From IMCC26256 sp046081705 (lineage in GTDB: Bacteria; Actinomycetota; Acidimicrobiia; IMCC26256), in assembly GCA_046081705.1 (NCBI GenBank), contig JBJTWK010000060.1, forward strand, positions 1 through 24,450: 24,450 bases of DNA, written 5' to 3'. The notes beneath the pieces are model-generated. The model made no database searches, was not told the DNA's origin, and worked only from the letters and a program-made list of their open reading frames with translations. Shown piece after piece: positions 15,364 through 24,450 of this stretch (within the stretch, counting starts at the first letter, position 1; each line of letters begins with the position of its first letter). The position numbers and the translations under genes are program-made.

Positions 15364-17236
15364 TGATCATCTCCAGCATCTTCGCCTCGAGCTCGGCCGC
15401 CCGGAACGGGAGACCCTGGACCTTGGTGAGGCTCTGCGCGTCGACGAGGTACTCGGCGCGCACGAGCCGGGAGAGCTGCCCGAGGTTCATCTCGGGCACG
15501 AGCACCTTCGGGTACCGCCGCAGCACCTCACCGAGGTTCGCCGGGAACGGGTTGAGGTGCATGAGGTGGGCGTGGGCGACGTTCGCACCGCCCTCGCGGA
15601 CCCGCCGGGCGGCGGCCTGGATCGCACCCCAGGTGCTGCCCCAGCCGAGCACGAGCAGTTCGGCCTCACCCGAGGGGTCGTCGACCTCCACGGCCGGGAT
15701 GTCCCGCGCGATGCCGGCGATCTTGTCGGCCCGCAGGTGCATCATCAGCTCGTGGTTCGCCGGCTCGTAGTTCACGTTGCCGGTGACGTCCTGCTTCTCG
15801 ATGCCGCCCACGCGGTGCATGAGTCCCGGGGTCCCCGGGATCGCCCAGGGCCGGGCGAGGGTCTCGGGGTCACGCAGGTACGGCAGGTAGCGAGGGGTGC
15901 CGTCGGGGTGCTCCCCGTTCGTCGAGGTCTGGAACGGCACCGAGATGTCCGGGAGCTCGGCCGCCGTCGGGTAGCGCCAGGGCTCCGAGCCGTTGGCGAG
16001 GTAGCCGTCCGTGAGGATCATCACCGGGGTCTGGTACTTCAGGGCGATGCGCGCGCCCTCGATGACCGCGTCGAAGCAGTTCGAGGGCGAGTAGGCGGCC
16101 ACGATCGGCATAGGCGCCTCGCCGTGCCGTCCGTACATCGCGAGCATGAGGTCGGCCTGCTCGGTCTTCGTCGGCAGGCCCGTCGACGGCCCGCCGCGCT
16201 GGACGTCGATGAGGAGCATCGGGAGTTCGATGCTCACCGCGAGCCCCATCGACTCGGACTTGAGGTCGACGCCAGGGCCGCTCGTCGTCGTGACGCCGAG
16301 GTGCCCGGCGTACGACGCGCCGATCGCCATGCCGGCCGCCGCGATCTCGTCCTCGGCCTGGACCGTGCGCACCCCGAACTTCTTGTGCTTCGAGAGTTCG
16401 TGGAGGATGTCCGAGGCGGGCGTGATCGGGTACGACGCGAGGAACAGCGGGAGCTTGGCCTGCTGGGCCGCCGCGATGAGGCCGTACGCCGTGGCGACGT
16501 TCCCCGTGATGTTGCGGTACCGACCCGGCTCGAGCTTCGCTGCCGGGACCGAGTAGGCGTGCTCGAAGATCTCGGCCGTCTCACCGAAGTGGTACCCGGC
16601 CTTGAAGGCGGCGAGGTTCGCGTCGTGCACGATCTGGTTCTTGGCGAACCGCTCTCCGATCCAGGCGAGGATCGACTCGAGCGGCCGGGTGTACATCCAG
16701 GCGATGAGCCCGAGCGCGAAGAAGTTCTTCGAACGCTCGGCGTCCCGGGGCTTGGCCCCCGTGTCCTTGGCCGCTTCGAGCGTGAGCGTCGTCATCGGGA
16801 TGGCGTAGAGCCGGTACGAGGCGAGCGAGCCGTCCTCGAGCGGGTTCCCGAGGTACCCGGCCTTCTCGAGGTTGCGGGGCTCGAACGCATCCGTGTTGGC
16901 GATGATCGCCCCACCGGGCATGAGGTCGCCGATGTTCGCCTTGAGTGCGGCCGGGTTCATGGCCACGAGCAGGTTCGGTGCATCGCCCGGGGTCACGATG
17001 TCGCGACCGGCGATGTGCACCTGGAACGACGAGACCCCCGCGATGGTGCCGGCGGGGGCCCGGATCTCGGCCGGATAGTTCGGGAGGGTCGCCAGGTCGT
17101 TGCCGAAGGCGGCGCTCACGTCGGTGAACCGGTCACCGACGAGCTGCATCCCGTCGCCGGAGTCGCCGGCGAAACGGATGACGACGCGCTCGAGCGTCTC
17201 GGGCGGCTGGACGGGCGAGGTGGTCTCTGCGGTCAC
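15356..17236 (-). CDS. korA: 2-oxoacid:ferredoxin oxidoreductase alpha subunit (fused gamma-alpha)
   Basis: A 626-residue protein with an N-terminal gamma domain (about residues 15-200; VIRFAGDSGDGMQLVGDRF, LPNYPAEIRAPAGT) fused to the alpha pyrimidine-binding domain, which opens ITGNVATAYGLIAAAQQ and continues with SYPITPASDILHEL, VQAEDEIAAAGMAIGAS, TTTSGPGVDLKSE and DVQRGGPSTGLPTKTEQ. The C-terminal domain (AELLVLGWGSTWGAIQAA) is the transketolase C-like part. This gamma-alpha fusion is the M. tuberculosis KorA layout, and it pairs with KorB downstream. The GTG at 17236 is chosen over a much longer open frame because AAAGAGG (17241-17247) lies 4 nt upstream and the conserved sequence begins shortly after. 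The enzyme can be oxygen-sensitive in general, though actinobacterial forms work in aerobes. Confidence 0.94.
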
Positions 17237-17349
17237 GGAGCCTCTTTCGCGGACCGGCGTTCCGCCTCGTCGCGGCGCCGACCGATGCAGGGGGAACGGG
17301 CGGAGGGGCCCGAACCGGATCGAGAGGTGCGAGACCCCGCGAACCGTGG

Positions 17350-17404
17350 GCGAGCATACCGACCGGTGGGTCGCGTTCCGGGAAGCGGCCGTGGGTATGC
17401 TCGC
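17350..17404. promoter_or_regulatory. Divergent promoters in an 11-bp perfect inverted repeat (korA / DUF2090)
   Basis: GCGAGCATACC (17350-17360) and GGTATGCTCGC (17394-17404) are exact reverse complements 33 bp apart. Each arm, read outward from the dyad, contains TATGCT, a good TANNNT -10 box: 17396-17401 for the plus gene and 17358-17353 for korA. Predicted leaders are about 117 and 110 nt. No consensus -35 hexamers are seen. The arms could instead be two half-sites of a shared operator. The remaining sequence of this 288-bp gap is GC-rich without other clear signals. Confidence 0.5.
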
Positions 17405-17524
17405 TGCCGCGCCCCACCGGCACGCGACCCCCGGGTCGTGGAGCACATCCGGGGACGTGACGTTCGAGATCGAGCCCCACCGAGACCCCCGGCAACGGCG
17501 CCGGGCGGACACAGGAGCACCCAC

Positions 17525-18427
17525 ATGGCCCTCGGGTACGACCAGCAGCTCTTCATCCTCGCCTTCGACCACCGGGGCTCGTTCCAGAAGAAGATGTTCG
17601 GGATCGCCGGCGACCCGAACCCCGAGGAGACCGCCAGGATCATCGACGCCAAGGCGGTCATCGCCGCCGGGTTCGCCCGGGCGCTCGAGGACGGGGCCCA
17701 GGCGGGCACCGCCGGCATCCTGGTCGACGAGCAGTTCGGCACGGAGGTGGCCCGGGCCGGGCTCGCCGCCGGGCGCATCGTCGCCATGCCGGTCGAGAAG
17801 AGCGGGCTCGACTACTTCGACTTCGAGTACGGCGACGACTTCGGTGCCCACATCGAGTCGTTCGACCCGACCTTCTCGAAGATCCTCGTCCGCTACAACC
17901 CCGAGGGCTCCGCCGACGACAACGCGCGCTCCCTCGCCGGGCTCCGCACGCTCTCGGACTGGCTCCACGCCCGGGACCGCAAGTTCCTCCTCGAACTCCT
18001 CGTGCCCGGCGAGCCGCACCAGATCGAGGCCGCCGGGGGCGAGGACGCATACGACACCGACGTGCGTCCGGGCCTCATGCGTCAGGCGATCGTGGCGATG
18101 CAGGACGCCGGCATCGAGGCCGACATCTGGAAGATCGAGGGCATCGACAAGCGCGAGGACTGCGAGATGATCGCCGAGCAGACGCGTGCGGGCGGCCGGG
18201 ACGGCGTCGGCTGCGTGGTGCTCGGGCGCGGCGCCGACGACGCCAAGGTCGACCACTGGCTGCGCACGGGCGCGGGCGTGCCCGGGTACCTCGGGTTCGC
18301 GATCGGTCGGTCGATCTGGTGGGACCAGCTCAAGGGCTACCTCGACGGCTCGCTCTCCGGGGACGAGGCCGCGGCGCAGATCTCGGCCAACTACCGCCGG
18401 TACATCGACGTCTACGTCGGCGGCTGA
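17525..18427 (+). CDS. Stand-alone DUF2090 aldolase-like protein
   Basis: A 300-residue cytoplasmic protein related to the DUF2090 domain found at the C-terminus of some IolC sugar kinases, a TIM-barrel group linked to 2-deoxy-5-keto-gluconate-6-phosphate aldolase. It begins LGYDQQLFILAFDHRGSF, typical of the domain. Likely barrel elements are AGILVDEQFG, AMPVEKSG with a possible active-site Lys, KILVRYNPEG, FLLELLVP, DIWKIEGID with a second Lys, and CVVLGRGAD, then GFAIGRSIWW. No kinase domain is attached and no inositol genes are nearby, so the substrate is open. The ATG has AGGAG (17513-17517) 7 nt upstream. It is divergent from korA and ends at a strong hairpin, so it is monocistronic. 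Family assignment is good; reaction is inferred. Confidence 0.8.
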   Translation: MALGYDQQLFILAFDHRGSFQKKMFGIAGDPNPEETARIIDAKAVIAAGFARALEDGAQAGTAGILVDEQFGTEVARAGLAAGRIVAMPVEKSGLDYFDFEYGDDFGAHIESFDPTFSKILVRYNPEGSADDNARSLAGLRTLSDWLHARDRKFLLELLVPGEPHQIEAAGGEDAYDTDVRPGLMRQAIVAMQDAGIEADIWKIEGIDKREDCEMIAEQTRAGGRDGVGCVVLGRGADDAKVDHWLRTGAGVPGYLGFAIGRSIWWDQLKGYLDGSLSGDEAAAQISANYRRYIDVYVGG

Positions 18428-18460
18428 ACCGACGGGGCCCCCGCCCCGCCCTGCGGTGTG

Positions 18461-18490
18461 GACTCGGCCCCACTCCGGCGGGGCCGAGTC
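18461..18490. terminator. Bidirectional hairpin terminator, 11-bp stem
   Basis: GACTCGGCCCC (18461-18471) pairs perfectly with GGGGCCGAGTC (18480-18490) around an 8-base loop, in the 66-bp gap between the convergent DUF2090 and SSB-like genes. There is no T-run. Confidence 0.75.
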
Positions 18491-18493
18491 GCG

Positions 18494-18913
18494 TCACCCG
18501 GACCCCTCGAGGGCGGCCACGGCGCGCCGCGCCATCGCGGCCCGCAACCGCGCCGTGTCGCGGGAGATCGTGGTGGCCTCCACCTCGACGCGTGAACCCG
18601 TCGCACCGGTCGCGCTCCGGTAGAAGCGCCGACGGATCGGACCGATGAGCACGACCCGGGTGCCGGCGGGTGCATCCTCGAGCCAGGCCGGCGGCGACCA
18701 CACCGCGACCGGCACCGAGGTCGCACCGTCAGCGGTCGGGGTGCGCACCGCGAGCGAGGCCACCCTCCCCCGCTCGCCGAGGTCGCGCACCTCGGGCTCC
18801 GAGGACAGTGCACCGATGACGACGGCGAGGTTCAGCCCGCCGACCCGGTCGGGGTCGTGGGCGGTCCGGCCCGAGGCGGACGATCGGGATCGGTCGGTGG
18901 CGGTTCGGGGCAT
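18494..18913 (-). CDS. Small SSB-like OB-fold protein
   Basis: A 139-residue protein resembling single-stranded DNA-binding proteins. The core reads LNLAVVIGALSSEPEVRDL, VASLAVRTPT, SVPVAVWSPPAWLE, GTRVVLIGPIRRRFYRS and SRVEVEAT, matching the SSB order of strands. It lacks the Gly-rich linker and acidic tip that housekeeping SSB uses to bind partners, ending instead in a basic Ala/Arg-rich helix, and has a 25-residue polar head. It is therefore probably a paralogue (a second SSB), not the replicative ssb, which normally lies with rpsF/rpsR. The ATG at 18913 has GAGGAGG 4 nt upstream. It is divergent from the NTF2-like gene; the 181-bp gap between them shows only the plus-strand promoter-like box described separately. 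Confidence 0.72.
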   Translation of the reverse strand: MPRTATDRSRSSASGRTAHDPDRVGGLNLAVVIGALSSEPEVRDLGERGRVASLAVRTPTADGATSVPVAVWSPPAWLEDAPAGTRVVLIGPIRRRFYRSATGATGSRVEVEATTISRDTARLRAAMARRAVAALEGSG

Positions 18914-19079
18914 GCGGCCTCCTCTCGCGTCCCCGGGATCCGAGGACGACGTCGATGGACACGCCGGCGACGATGGGCGCACGGCGCTCGGGTTCGACGG
19001 GGAGGTCCGCCCCACGGGTGGAGCGGTCCGCACGGTACGGCGGGGGTCGGACACCGCGCGCCGATCGCCCGACGCTCGC

Positions 19080-19085
19080 TAGGGT
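19080..19085 (+). promoter_or_regulatory. Leaderless-type -10 box of the NTF2-like gene
   Basis: TAGGGT ends 9 nt before the ATG at 19095 with no Shine-Dalgarno in between (GACGCCCCC). This spacing suggests transcription starts at or next to the start codon. Confidence 0.45.
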
Positions 19086-19094
19086 GACGCCCCC

Positions 19095-19484
19095 ATGGAG
19101 CCGATCGAACGCCTCGCCCGCACCTTCATCGAAGCGACCGGGGCGGGGGACCTCGAGACCGTCGCCGCCATGTACGCGCCGGACGCCGTCATCTGGATCA
19201 ACGCGACCGGGACCGAGATGCCGGCGGCCGACGGCCTCGGTGTGCTCGCATCGCTCCACCGACGCGCCGAGGCGGTCCGCTACGAGGTGCTCGAGGTCAT
19301 CCCGACCGCGGCGGGGTACGTGCAGCGCCACGTCCTCCACGTCACCGTGCCCGCCCGCGACGACCGACCGGCCCAGGACCTCGCGGTCCCGGCCTGCCTC
19401 GTCGTGCGGGTCCGGGACGGTCTCATCACCCGCCTCGACGAGTACCTCGACTCCGGGCAGATCGCACCGCTCTTCGCCCGCTAG
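19095..19484 (+). CDS. NTF2/SnoaL-like protein
   Basis: A 129-residue protein with the cone-shaped NTF2-like fold pattern: an N-terminal helix pair (MEPIERLARTFIEATGAGDLETVAAMYAPDAV), then strands including VIWINATG, VRYEVLEVIP, RHVLHVTVPA, VPACLVVRVRDGLITRLDEYLD. Such proteins act as small enzymes (isomerases, cyclases, hydrolases) or ligand-binding subunits, and no catalytic set can be assigned here. The start is the only good one and lies just after a -10-like box, so the gene is probably leaderless. Its TAG stop shares the CTAG palindrome with the stop of the opposite-strand acyltransferase gene, a 4-bp convergent overlap. Confidence 0.8.
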   Translation: MEPIERLARTFIEATGAGDLETVAAMYAPDAVIWINATGTEMPAADGLGVLASLHRRAEAVRYEVLEVIPTAAGYVQRHVLHVTVPARDDRPAQDLAVPACLVVRVRDGLITRLDEYLDSGQIAPLFAR

Positions 19485-20930
19485 GCCAGCGCGTCACGCA
19501 GCGCCGGCAGCACGGCGGCGAGGCCGATGCACGCCACCACGACCGCCGCGACGACGCGCCGCTCCCCCACCTGCGCGGGGTCGTCGGTCCACACGAACCG
19601 GCCGATCCCCTCGGTGTGCTCCGAGGTGTCGATGTGCAGCCACGACCATCGATCCGCGCGGCGCCCGGGCGGGCGGCCGGTCACCCGCATGGCGAGGTTG
19701 CGGGCCGGGAACTCGACCCCGACGTACGAGACGTAGGCGGCGAGCAGCGTGATGCCGACCGTGACCGCGGTGAACGGCCACGCGGCGTCGAGGAACGCGA
19801 CGTCGTCCCGCCACCGATCGACGACGTCGATGATCGGCAGCTGCCACAGGTAGACCCCGAAGGCGATCGTGCCGAACAGCACGACCGGCTTCCACGCGAG
19901 CAGCCGCCGGATGCCGCCGGGACGCGGTCCCGGGATCGCGCCGGGCAGCACGAACGCGAGGGCGGCGAGGATCGAGAGCTCATCACGGATGAACAACGTC
20001 GTCGGTCCGATGACGAGGACCCCCGGCACCTCGGGCATGCCCGCCCGCCCCAGCGCCACGATCATGATGCCGACCACGAGCCACGCCGCCCACGGGCGGC
20101 GGGCGAACGCCGCGACCACGCGCGGCACGCCGCCTCCGGTCTCCCGCCAGGCGCACACCACGGCCAGCGCCATCCCGAGGGCGAACATGTCGAGGTACGC
20201 GGGGAGCCACATGTTGAGGTTCGAGATCGGGAACCAGGTGCGCGACGGAGGGGCCGACGCCCCGACGACGAACAGCGCCACGTACCGGGTGGCGATGCCC
20301 ACGAGCACCATGCCGCCGAGCACCACCACGTTGCCGCGCAGCGTCGCCCTGCGATCCCCGGGTCGACCGAGCCTTCGCCGCCAGCGCGGCGAAGGCCGGC
20401 ATGAGCGCGTAGAACGCGACCTCGATGACGAGCGTCCACGCGACCACGAGGCCGAAGGACAGCACCCCGTAGGCCCGGTAGTTCTGGAGGAGCGCGACCG
20501 CCGTGAGGTAGTCGGCCGGCGTCGGCCGGGTGAAGACCGCGACCCCGAGGACCATTGCCCCCGCGAGTGCGAACCAGTACCCCGGCATGATGCGGGCACC
20601 GCGGCGGAGCCAGAAGTCACGGGCTCGGGGCGGGCGACGGCCTCGCAGTTGGGCCAGGACGTACGGCCGGTACAGCAGGAACCCCGACAGCATGAAGAAG
20701 ATCGCCACACCGAACCGGTCGAGCGCGGCGATGTGGCGGACGATCACCGGCGGGAGCGCGCCGGGTTCGATGATGAGGATCGACATGCAGAGGTGGTATG
20801 CGATCACCGTCATCGCCGCGAGGGCTCGCACGCCGTCGAGGCACGGGAACCCGTGGACCGACCGATCGGTCGGCTCGCGCCGACCCGTCGGACCGGCGGC
20901 CGACCTCGCTCCCTCCACGGTGCCCGACAC
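19481..20930 (-). pseudogene. Acyltransferase-3 (OafA/YrhL-like) membrane protein gene with a frameshift
   Basis: The reading frame from GTG 20930 encodes the front of an acyltransferase-3 protein: CLDGVRALAAMTVIAYHL with the catalytic-type His, RFGVAIFFMLSGFLLYRPY, RGARIMPGYWFAL and VAWTLVIEVAFYALMPAF. Near 20340-20390 it loses sense, and the homologous sequence continues in another frame (RATLRGNVVVLGGMVLVGIA to the TAG at 19481), with the remaining helices and a soluble tail (SWLHIDTSEHTEGIGRFVW). Together about 480 residues, a normal family length. The frames join cleanly if one G is removed from a GGGG run (plus strand CCCC, 20356-20359), giving STRDRRATLRG. This could be a true mutation or a base-calling error, since both halves look under normal protein constraint. 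The family O-acylates envelope sugars; substrate unknown. Confidence 0.8.
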
Positions 20931-20937
20931 GAGTCCG

Positions 20938-20943
20938 AGCGTA
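20938..20943 (-). promoter_or_regulatory. Leaderless-type -10 box of the acyltransferase gene
   Basis: TACGCT on the minus strand ends 7 nt before the GTG at 20930, with no ribosome site between. The gap from the upstream TPR gene stop is only 40 bp, so the gene may have both its own start and read-through. Confidence 0.4.
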
Positions 20944-20970
20944 CCGGTGCCCGGCGGGCGCCCCGACCGT

Positions 20971-22539
20971 CTACGCGAGTGCGGCGAGCCGTTCGGCGAC
21001 GTCGGCGAACCCCGGATCCTGCTTCCGGATCCGATCGAAGCGCGACCGGGCCGCCGGCAGGTTGCCGCTGCGCTCCTCGAGATCGGCCAGCGCGTACCAG
21101 AGCCGCAGGTGGTGGTCCATGACCCGCTTGATCCCGTCCGCCCGCTTCGCGAGGAGGGTGATCGCGTCGGTGAGTCGATCGCGATCGGCGAGTGACCCGG
21201 CCAGCACGATCCGCCCCTCGGTCACGAGCTCCGACGACGGCGACTCCTCCCCGAGTTCGCGCCAGCGGGCCTCGACGGTCTCGTGGTCACCGAGCGCCCG
21301 GTAGCAGTCCATGAGCACCGGATGCTGGGTCACGTCGCCCGTCATCGAGAAGTACTCCTCGAGCTCCCGGGCGGCGTCCTTGAAGCGGCCGTTGCGGTAC
21401 AGCGCGAGCGCGTAGAGCTCCCGCACGCTCGGGGAGGTCGGCATCGCCTCGCGCAGCGGTCGGAGGATGCGCAGCGCATCGCGGTCGCGACCATCGGCGA
21501 ACGCGTCCGCTGCGCGCATGAGCTCGTCGTAGTTGCGCGCGCCCCGGCGACCACCGAGCCGCAGGATCTCGTCGCGCACCGCCTGGGGACCCGGGCGACG
21601 ACGCCGCGACGGCGTACGACGCGGCGGGGCCTCGACCGTCCGCTTCGCCCCGCGCGCGGGCCGACCCTTGGCCTGCCCCTGCACCCGACGCAACGAATCA
21701 CGGGGCTCCCGGTCGTCCACGGGCTCGGCGGCCGCGGTGCCCTTGGCTCGGCGCGACGGACGCGGCGGCGGAACCTCGAGGGGGAACGATGCGGCACGTC
21801 GGCCGCCCCGGGCGATCGCACCCTCGGCGCGTCCCGTCGTGCGGTTCGTCCCGCCGCCCATCTGCTTGCGCGGCTTCGGGGCGGCGTCCCGCTCGTCGTC
21901 CCGACGAGCGCCCCGAGCCGGTGCACCGCGCCCGGCCGCCGATCGACCGGCGCCGGCCCCCCGTGCCGGGGCGCCGGCACGGGAACCCGCGCCCGCAGCA
22001 CGCGATCCTCCGGCCGACCGCGCGGGCGCCGCCCGCTTCGATCCGGCCGTCGGCTTCGAGCCCCCGGTCGGGCGGCCACCGTTGCGACGCCGCTCCTCGT
22101 CCCGCTCCGCCTTCCAGTCGGGTGCTTCGATCCGCCCGCGACCCTCGCCGCGCCGCGGGGCACCACTCCGGCTCGTCGCCGACGTGCTGCGGCTCGCCCG
22201 TTCATCCCGGGCGCCGCGCGCCGTCGACCCCGCTCGCGTTCCGGCCGACCGCGCGTTCGCCGATCGCCCGGTCGCCGATCGTGAGGTGCCCGAGCGGGAC
22301 CCGCCGGACGACGCGGTGCGGCCCCCGGCGCTCGACCCCGCACGGGCCGACCCGGAACCGGACCCCGACCTCCCGGTCGACCCGCCGGCGCGGGAGCCAG
22401 ACCCCGACGACCCCGACCCGGCGCGGGATCCGCCGCCCGATCCGCCCGATCGCGATCCGCCCGTGGATCCGCGACCGCCGGACGCGCCGCCTCGGGACGC
22501 ACCGCCGGAACGGCCGGAGTTGGAGGGACGCTGGGGCAC
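20971..22539 (-). CDS. TPR protein with a long Ser/Gly/Arg-rich disordered N-terminus
   Basis: A 522-residue protein. Residues 1-130 are almost only Ser, Gly, Arg, Ala and Thr (GRSGGASRGG, SGSGSARAGSS-type tracts). Residues 130-335 are basic and mixed, including EAPDWKAERDEERRR, and remain low-complexity. The C-terminal 187 residues (from NYDELMRAADAFADGRDRDAL) are helical TPR-like repeats: VRELYALALYRNGRFKDAARELEEYF, MDCYRALGDHETVEARWREL and LWYALADLEERSGNLPAARSRFDRI. The head resembles RNA- or condensate-forming RGG/SR regions, but no function is known. The frame is open to 22740, into the 5S gene; the GTG at 22539 (VPQRPSNSG) has GAGG about 8 nt upstream and is the best start. It lies directly downstream of the rRNA operon. 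Confidence 0.8.
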   Translation of the reverse strand: MPQRPSNSGRSGGASRGGASGGRGSTGGSRSGGSGGGSRAGSGSSGSGSRAGGSTGRSGSGSGSARAGSSAGGRTASSGGSRSGTSRSATGRSANARSAGTRAGSTARGARDERASRSTSATSRSGAPRRGEGRGRIEAPDWKAERDEERRRNGGRPTGGSKPTAGSKRAAPARSAGGSRAAGAGSRAGAPARGAGAGRSAAGRGAPARGARRDDERDAAPKPRKQMGGGTNRTTGRAEGAIARGGRRAASFPLEVPPPRPSRRAKGTAAAEPVDDREPRDSLRRVQGQAKGRPARGAKRTVEAPPRRTPSRRRRPGPQAVRDEILRLGGRRGARNYDELMRAADAFADGRDRDALRILRPLREAMPTSPSVRELYALALYRNGRFKDAARELEEYFSMTGDVTQHPVLMDCYRALGDHETVEARWRELGEESPSSELVTEGRIVLAGSLADRDRLTDAITLLAKRADGIKRVMDHHLRLWYALADLEERSGNLPAARSRFDRIRKQDPGFADVAERLAALA

Positions 22540-22655
22540 GGTGATGACCTCGGGGAAGCGATGGGAACGGCACCCGCACACATCGAGCACTGCAACAGCG
22601 AGCACGGCGCATGACGGTGGGCCGTTGACGATAGCGCCCTGACCCGGACGCGACG

Positions 22656-22681
22656 GAGGGGCACCCGTACGAGTGCCCCTC
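22656..22681 (-). terminator. rRNA operon terminator hairpin
   Basis: Arms GAGGGGCAC (22656-22664) and GTGCCCCTC (22673-22681) pair perfectly around an 8-base loop, starting 13 bases after the end of 5S rRNA. No T-run follows. The rest of the 155-bp gap to the TPR gene shows nothing else clear. Confidence 0.75.
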
Positions 22682-22693
22682 TCATCAAGAGGA

Positions 22694-22810
22694 TTCCGGC
22701 GGCGACCTACTCTCCCAGGGGGCTCCCCCCCAAGTACCATCGGCGCGGGCGGTCTTCACTGCCGTGTTCGGGATGGGAACGGGTGTTTCCCCGCCGCTAT
22801 TGCCACCGGA
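22694..22810 (-). rRNA. rrf: 5S ribosomal RNA
   Basis: The minus strand reads CCGGTGGCAATAGCGGCGGG, then ACACCCGTTCCCATCCCGAA and GGGAGAGTAGGTCGCCGCCG, the standard bacterial 5S sequence. The first and last bases (TCCGG and CCGGA) form the terminal stem. It is about 117 nt, a normal length. It follows 23S rRNA on the same strand, the usual order. End positions may be off by one or two bases. Confidence 0.97.
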
Positions 22811-22823
22811 AATCAGTTGTCAA

Positions 22824-22859
22824 TCGAGTGCGCCGTGTCTAGACACGGCTGCCCCTCGA
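22824..22859 (-). repeat. Hairpin in the 23S-5S spacer
   Basis: The 18-bp perfect palindrome GCCGTGTCTAGACACGGC (22832-22849) is flanked by a further TCGAG/CTCGA pair (22824-22828 and 22855-22859). In the precursor rRNA this would be a long stem in the roughly 78-nt spacer, a plausible processing site. Confidence 0.65.
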
Positions 22860-22888
22860 AGACTCCATAGCGAGCACGAACACCGAGA

Positions 22889-24450
<1,562 letters not shown>

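Noticed and set aside
22540..22740. Protein-coding extension of the SR-rich TPR frame into the 5S rRNA gene, and small open frames within 5S and 23S rRNA
   Set aside because: These segments are structural RNA; the sequence matches conserved rRNA exactly and the frames are accidental.

Overview
This is a high-GC window with GTG/TTG starts, dense short-overlap operons and candidate leaderless genes. It carries a gene order that matches the Mycobacterium tuberculosis Rv1691-Rv1699 neighbourhood: TPR protein, HAD phosphatase, tlyA, NAD kinase, recN, steA, steB/mctB, pyrG. Together with an extra segment in the 23S rRNA where Actinomycetota carry helix 54a, this points to an actinobacterium, probably a deep lineage such as Acidimicrobiia. 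The lineage is inferred from gene content only.

Layout. Positions 1-2976 hold the 5' part of pyrG (minus), a GT39/ArnT-like membrane protein (plus) and a MraY/WecA-like membrane transferase (minus). Positions 2990-10523 are one minus-strand operon read right to left: a phasin-like protein with a histone-like tail, tlyA, NAD kinase, recN, steA, steB and a MurJ-family protein, continuing into the MraY-like gene. Three successive junctions are 4-base GTGA overlaps, and steB/murJ probably makes a fourth. Positions 10715-11653 hold a rhomboid protease (plus, probably leaderless). Positions 11660-12892 hold an HAD-IIA phosphatase and a small TPR protein (minus). Positions 13050-14261 hold a DUF1015 protein (plus). 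Positions 14353-17236 hold korB and korA (minus), the two subunits of a 2-oxoacid:ferredoxin oxidoreductase, divergent from a stand-alone DUF2090 aldolase-like protein (17525-18427). Positions 18494-22539 hold an SSB-like protein, an NTF2-like protein, an acyltransferase-3 gene broken by a frameshift, and a TPR protein with a very long Ser/Gly/Arg-rich N-terminus. The right end is a minus-strand rRNA operon: 5S rRNA and the 3' half of 23S rRNA.

How the genes fit together. Most of the central operon is information and cofactor housekeeping (rRNA methylation, NADP supply, DNA repair, CTP synthesis). Its distal half is a cell-envelope module: SteA/SteB, known in corynebacteria to control septal peptidoglycan hydrolysis, then a MurJ-family flippase paralogue and a polyprenyl-phosphate transferase paralogue. 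The MurJ-family protein lacks, by eye alignment, most of the charged cavity residues of E. coli MurJ. This is the most interesting protein-level observation here. I found no CRISPR array, transposon, phage, tRNA gene or obvious defence system, and no evidence for a wholly new system; the window looks largely like core chromosome.
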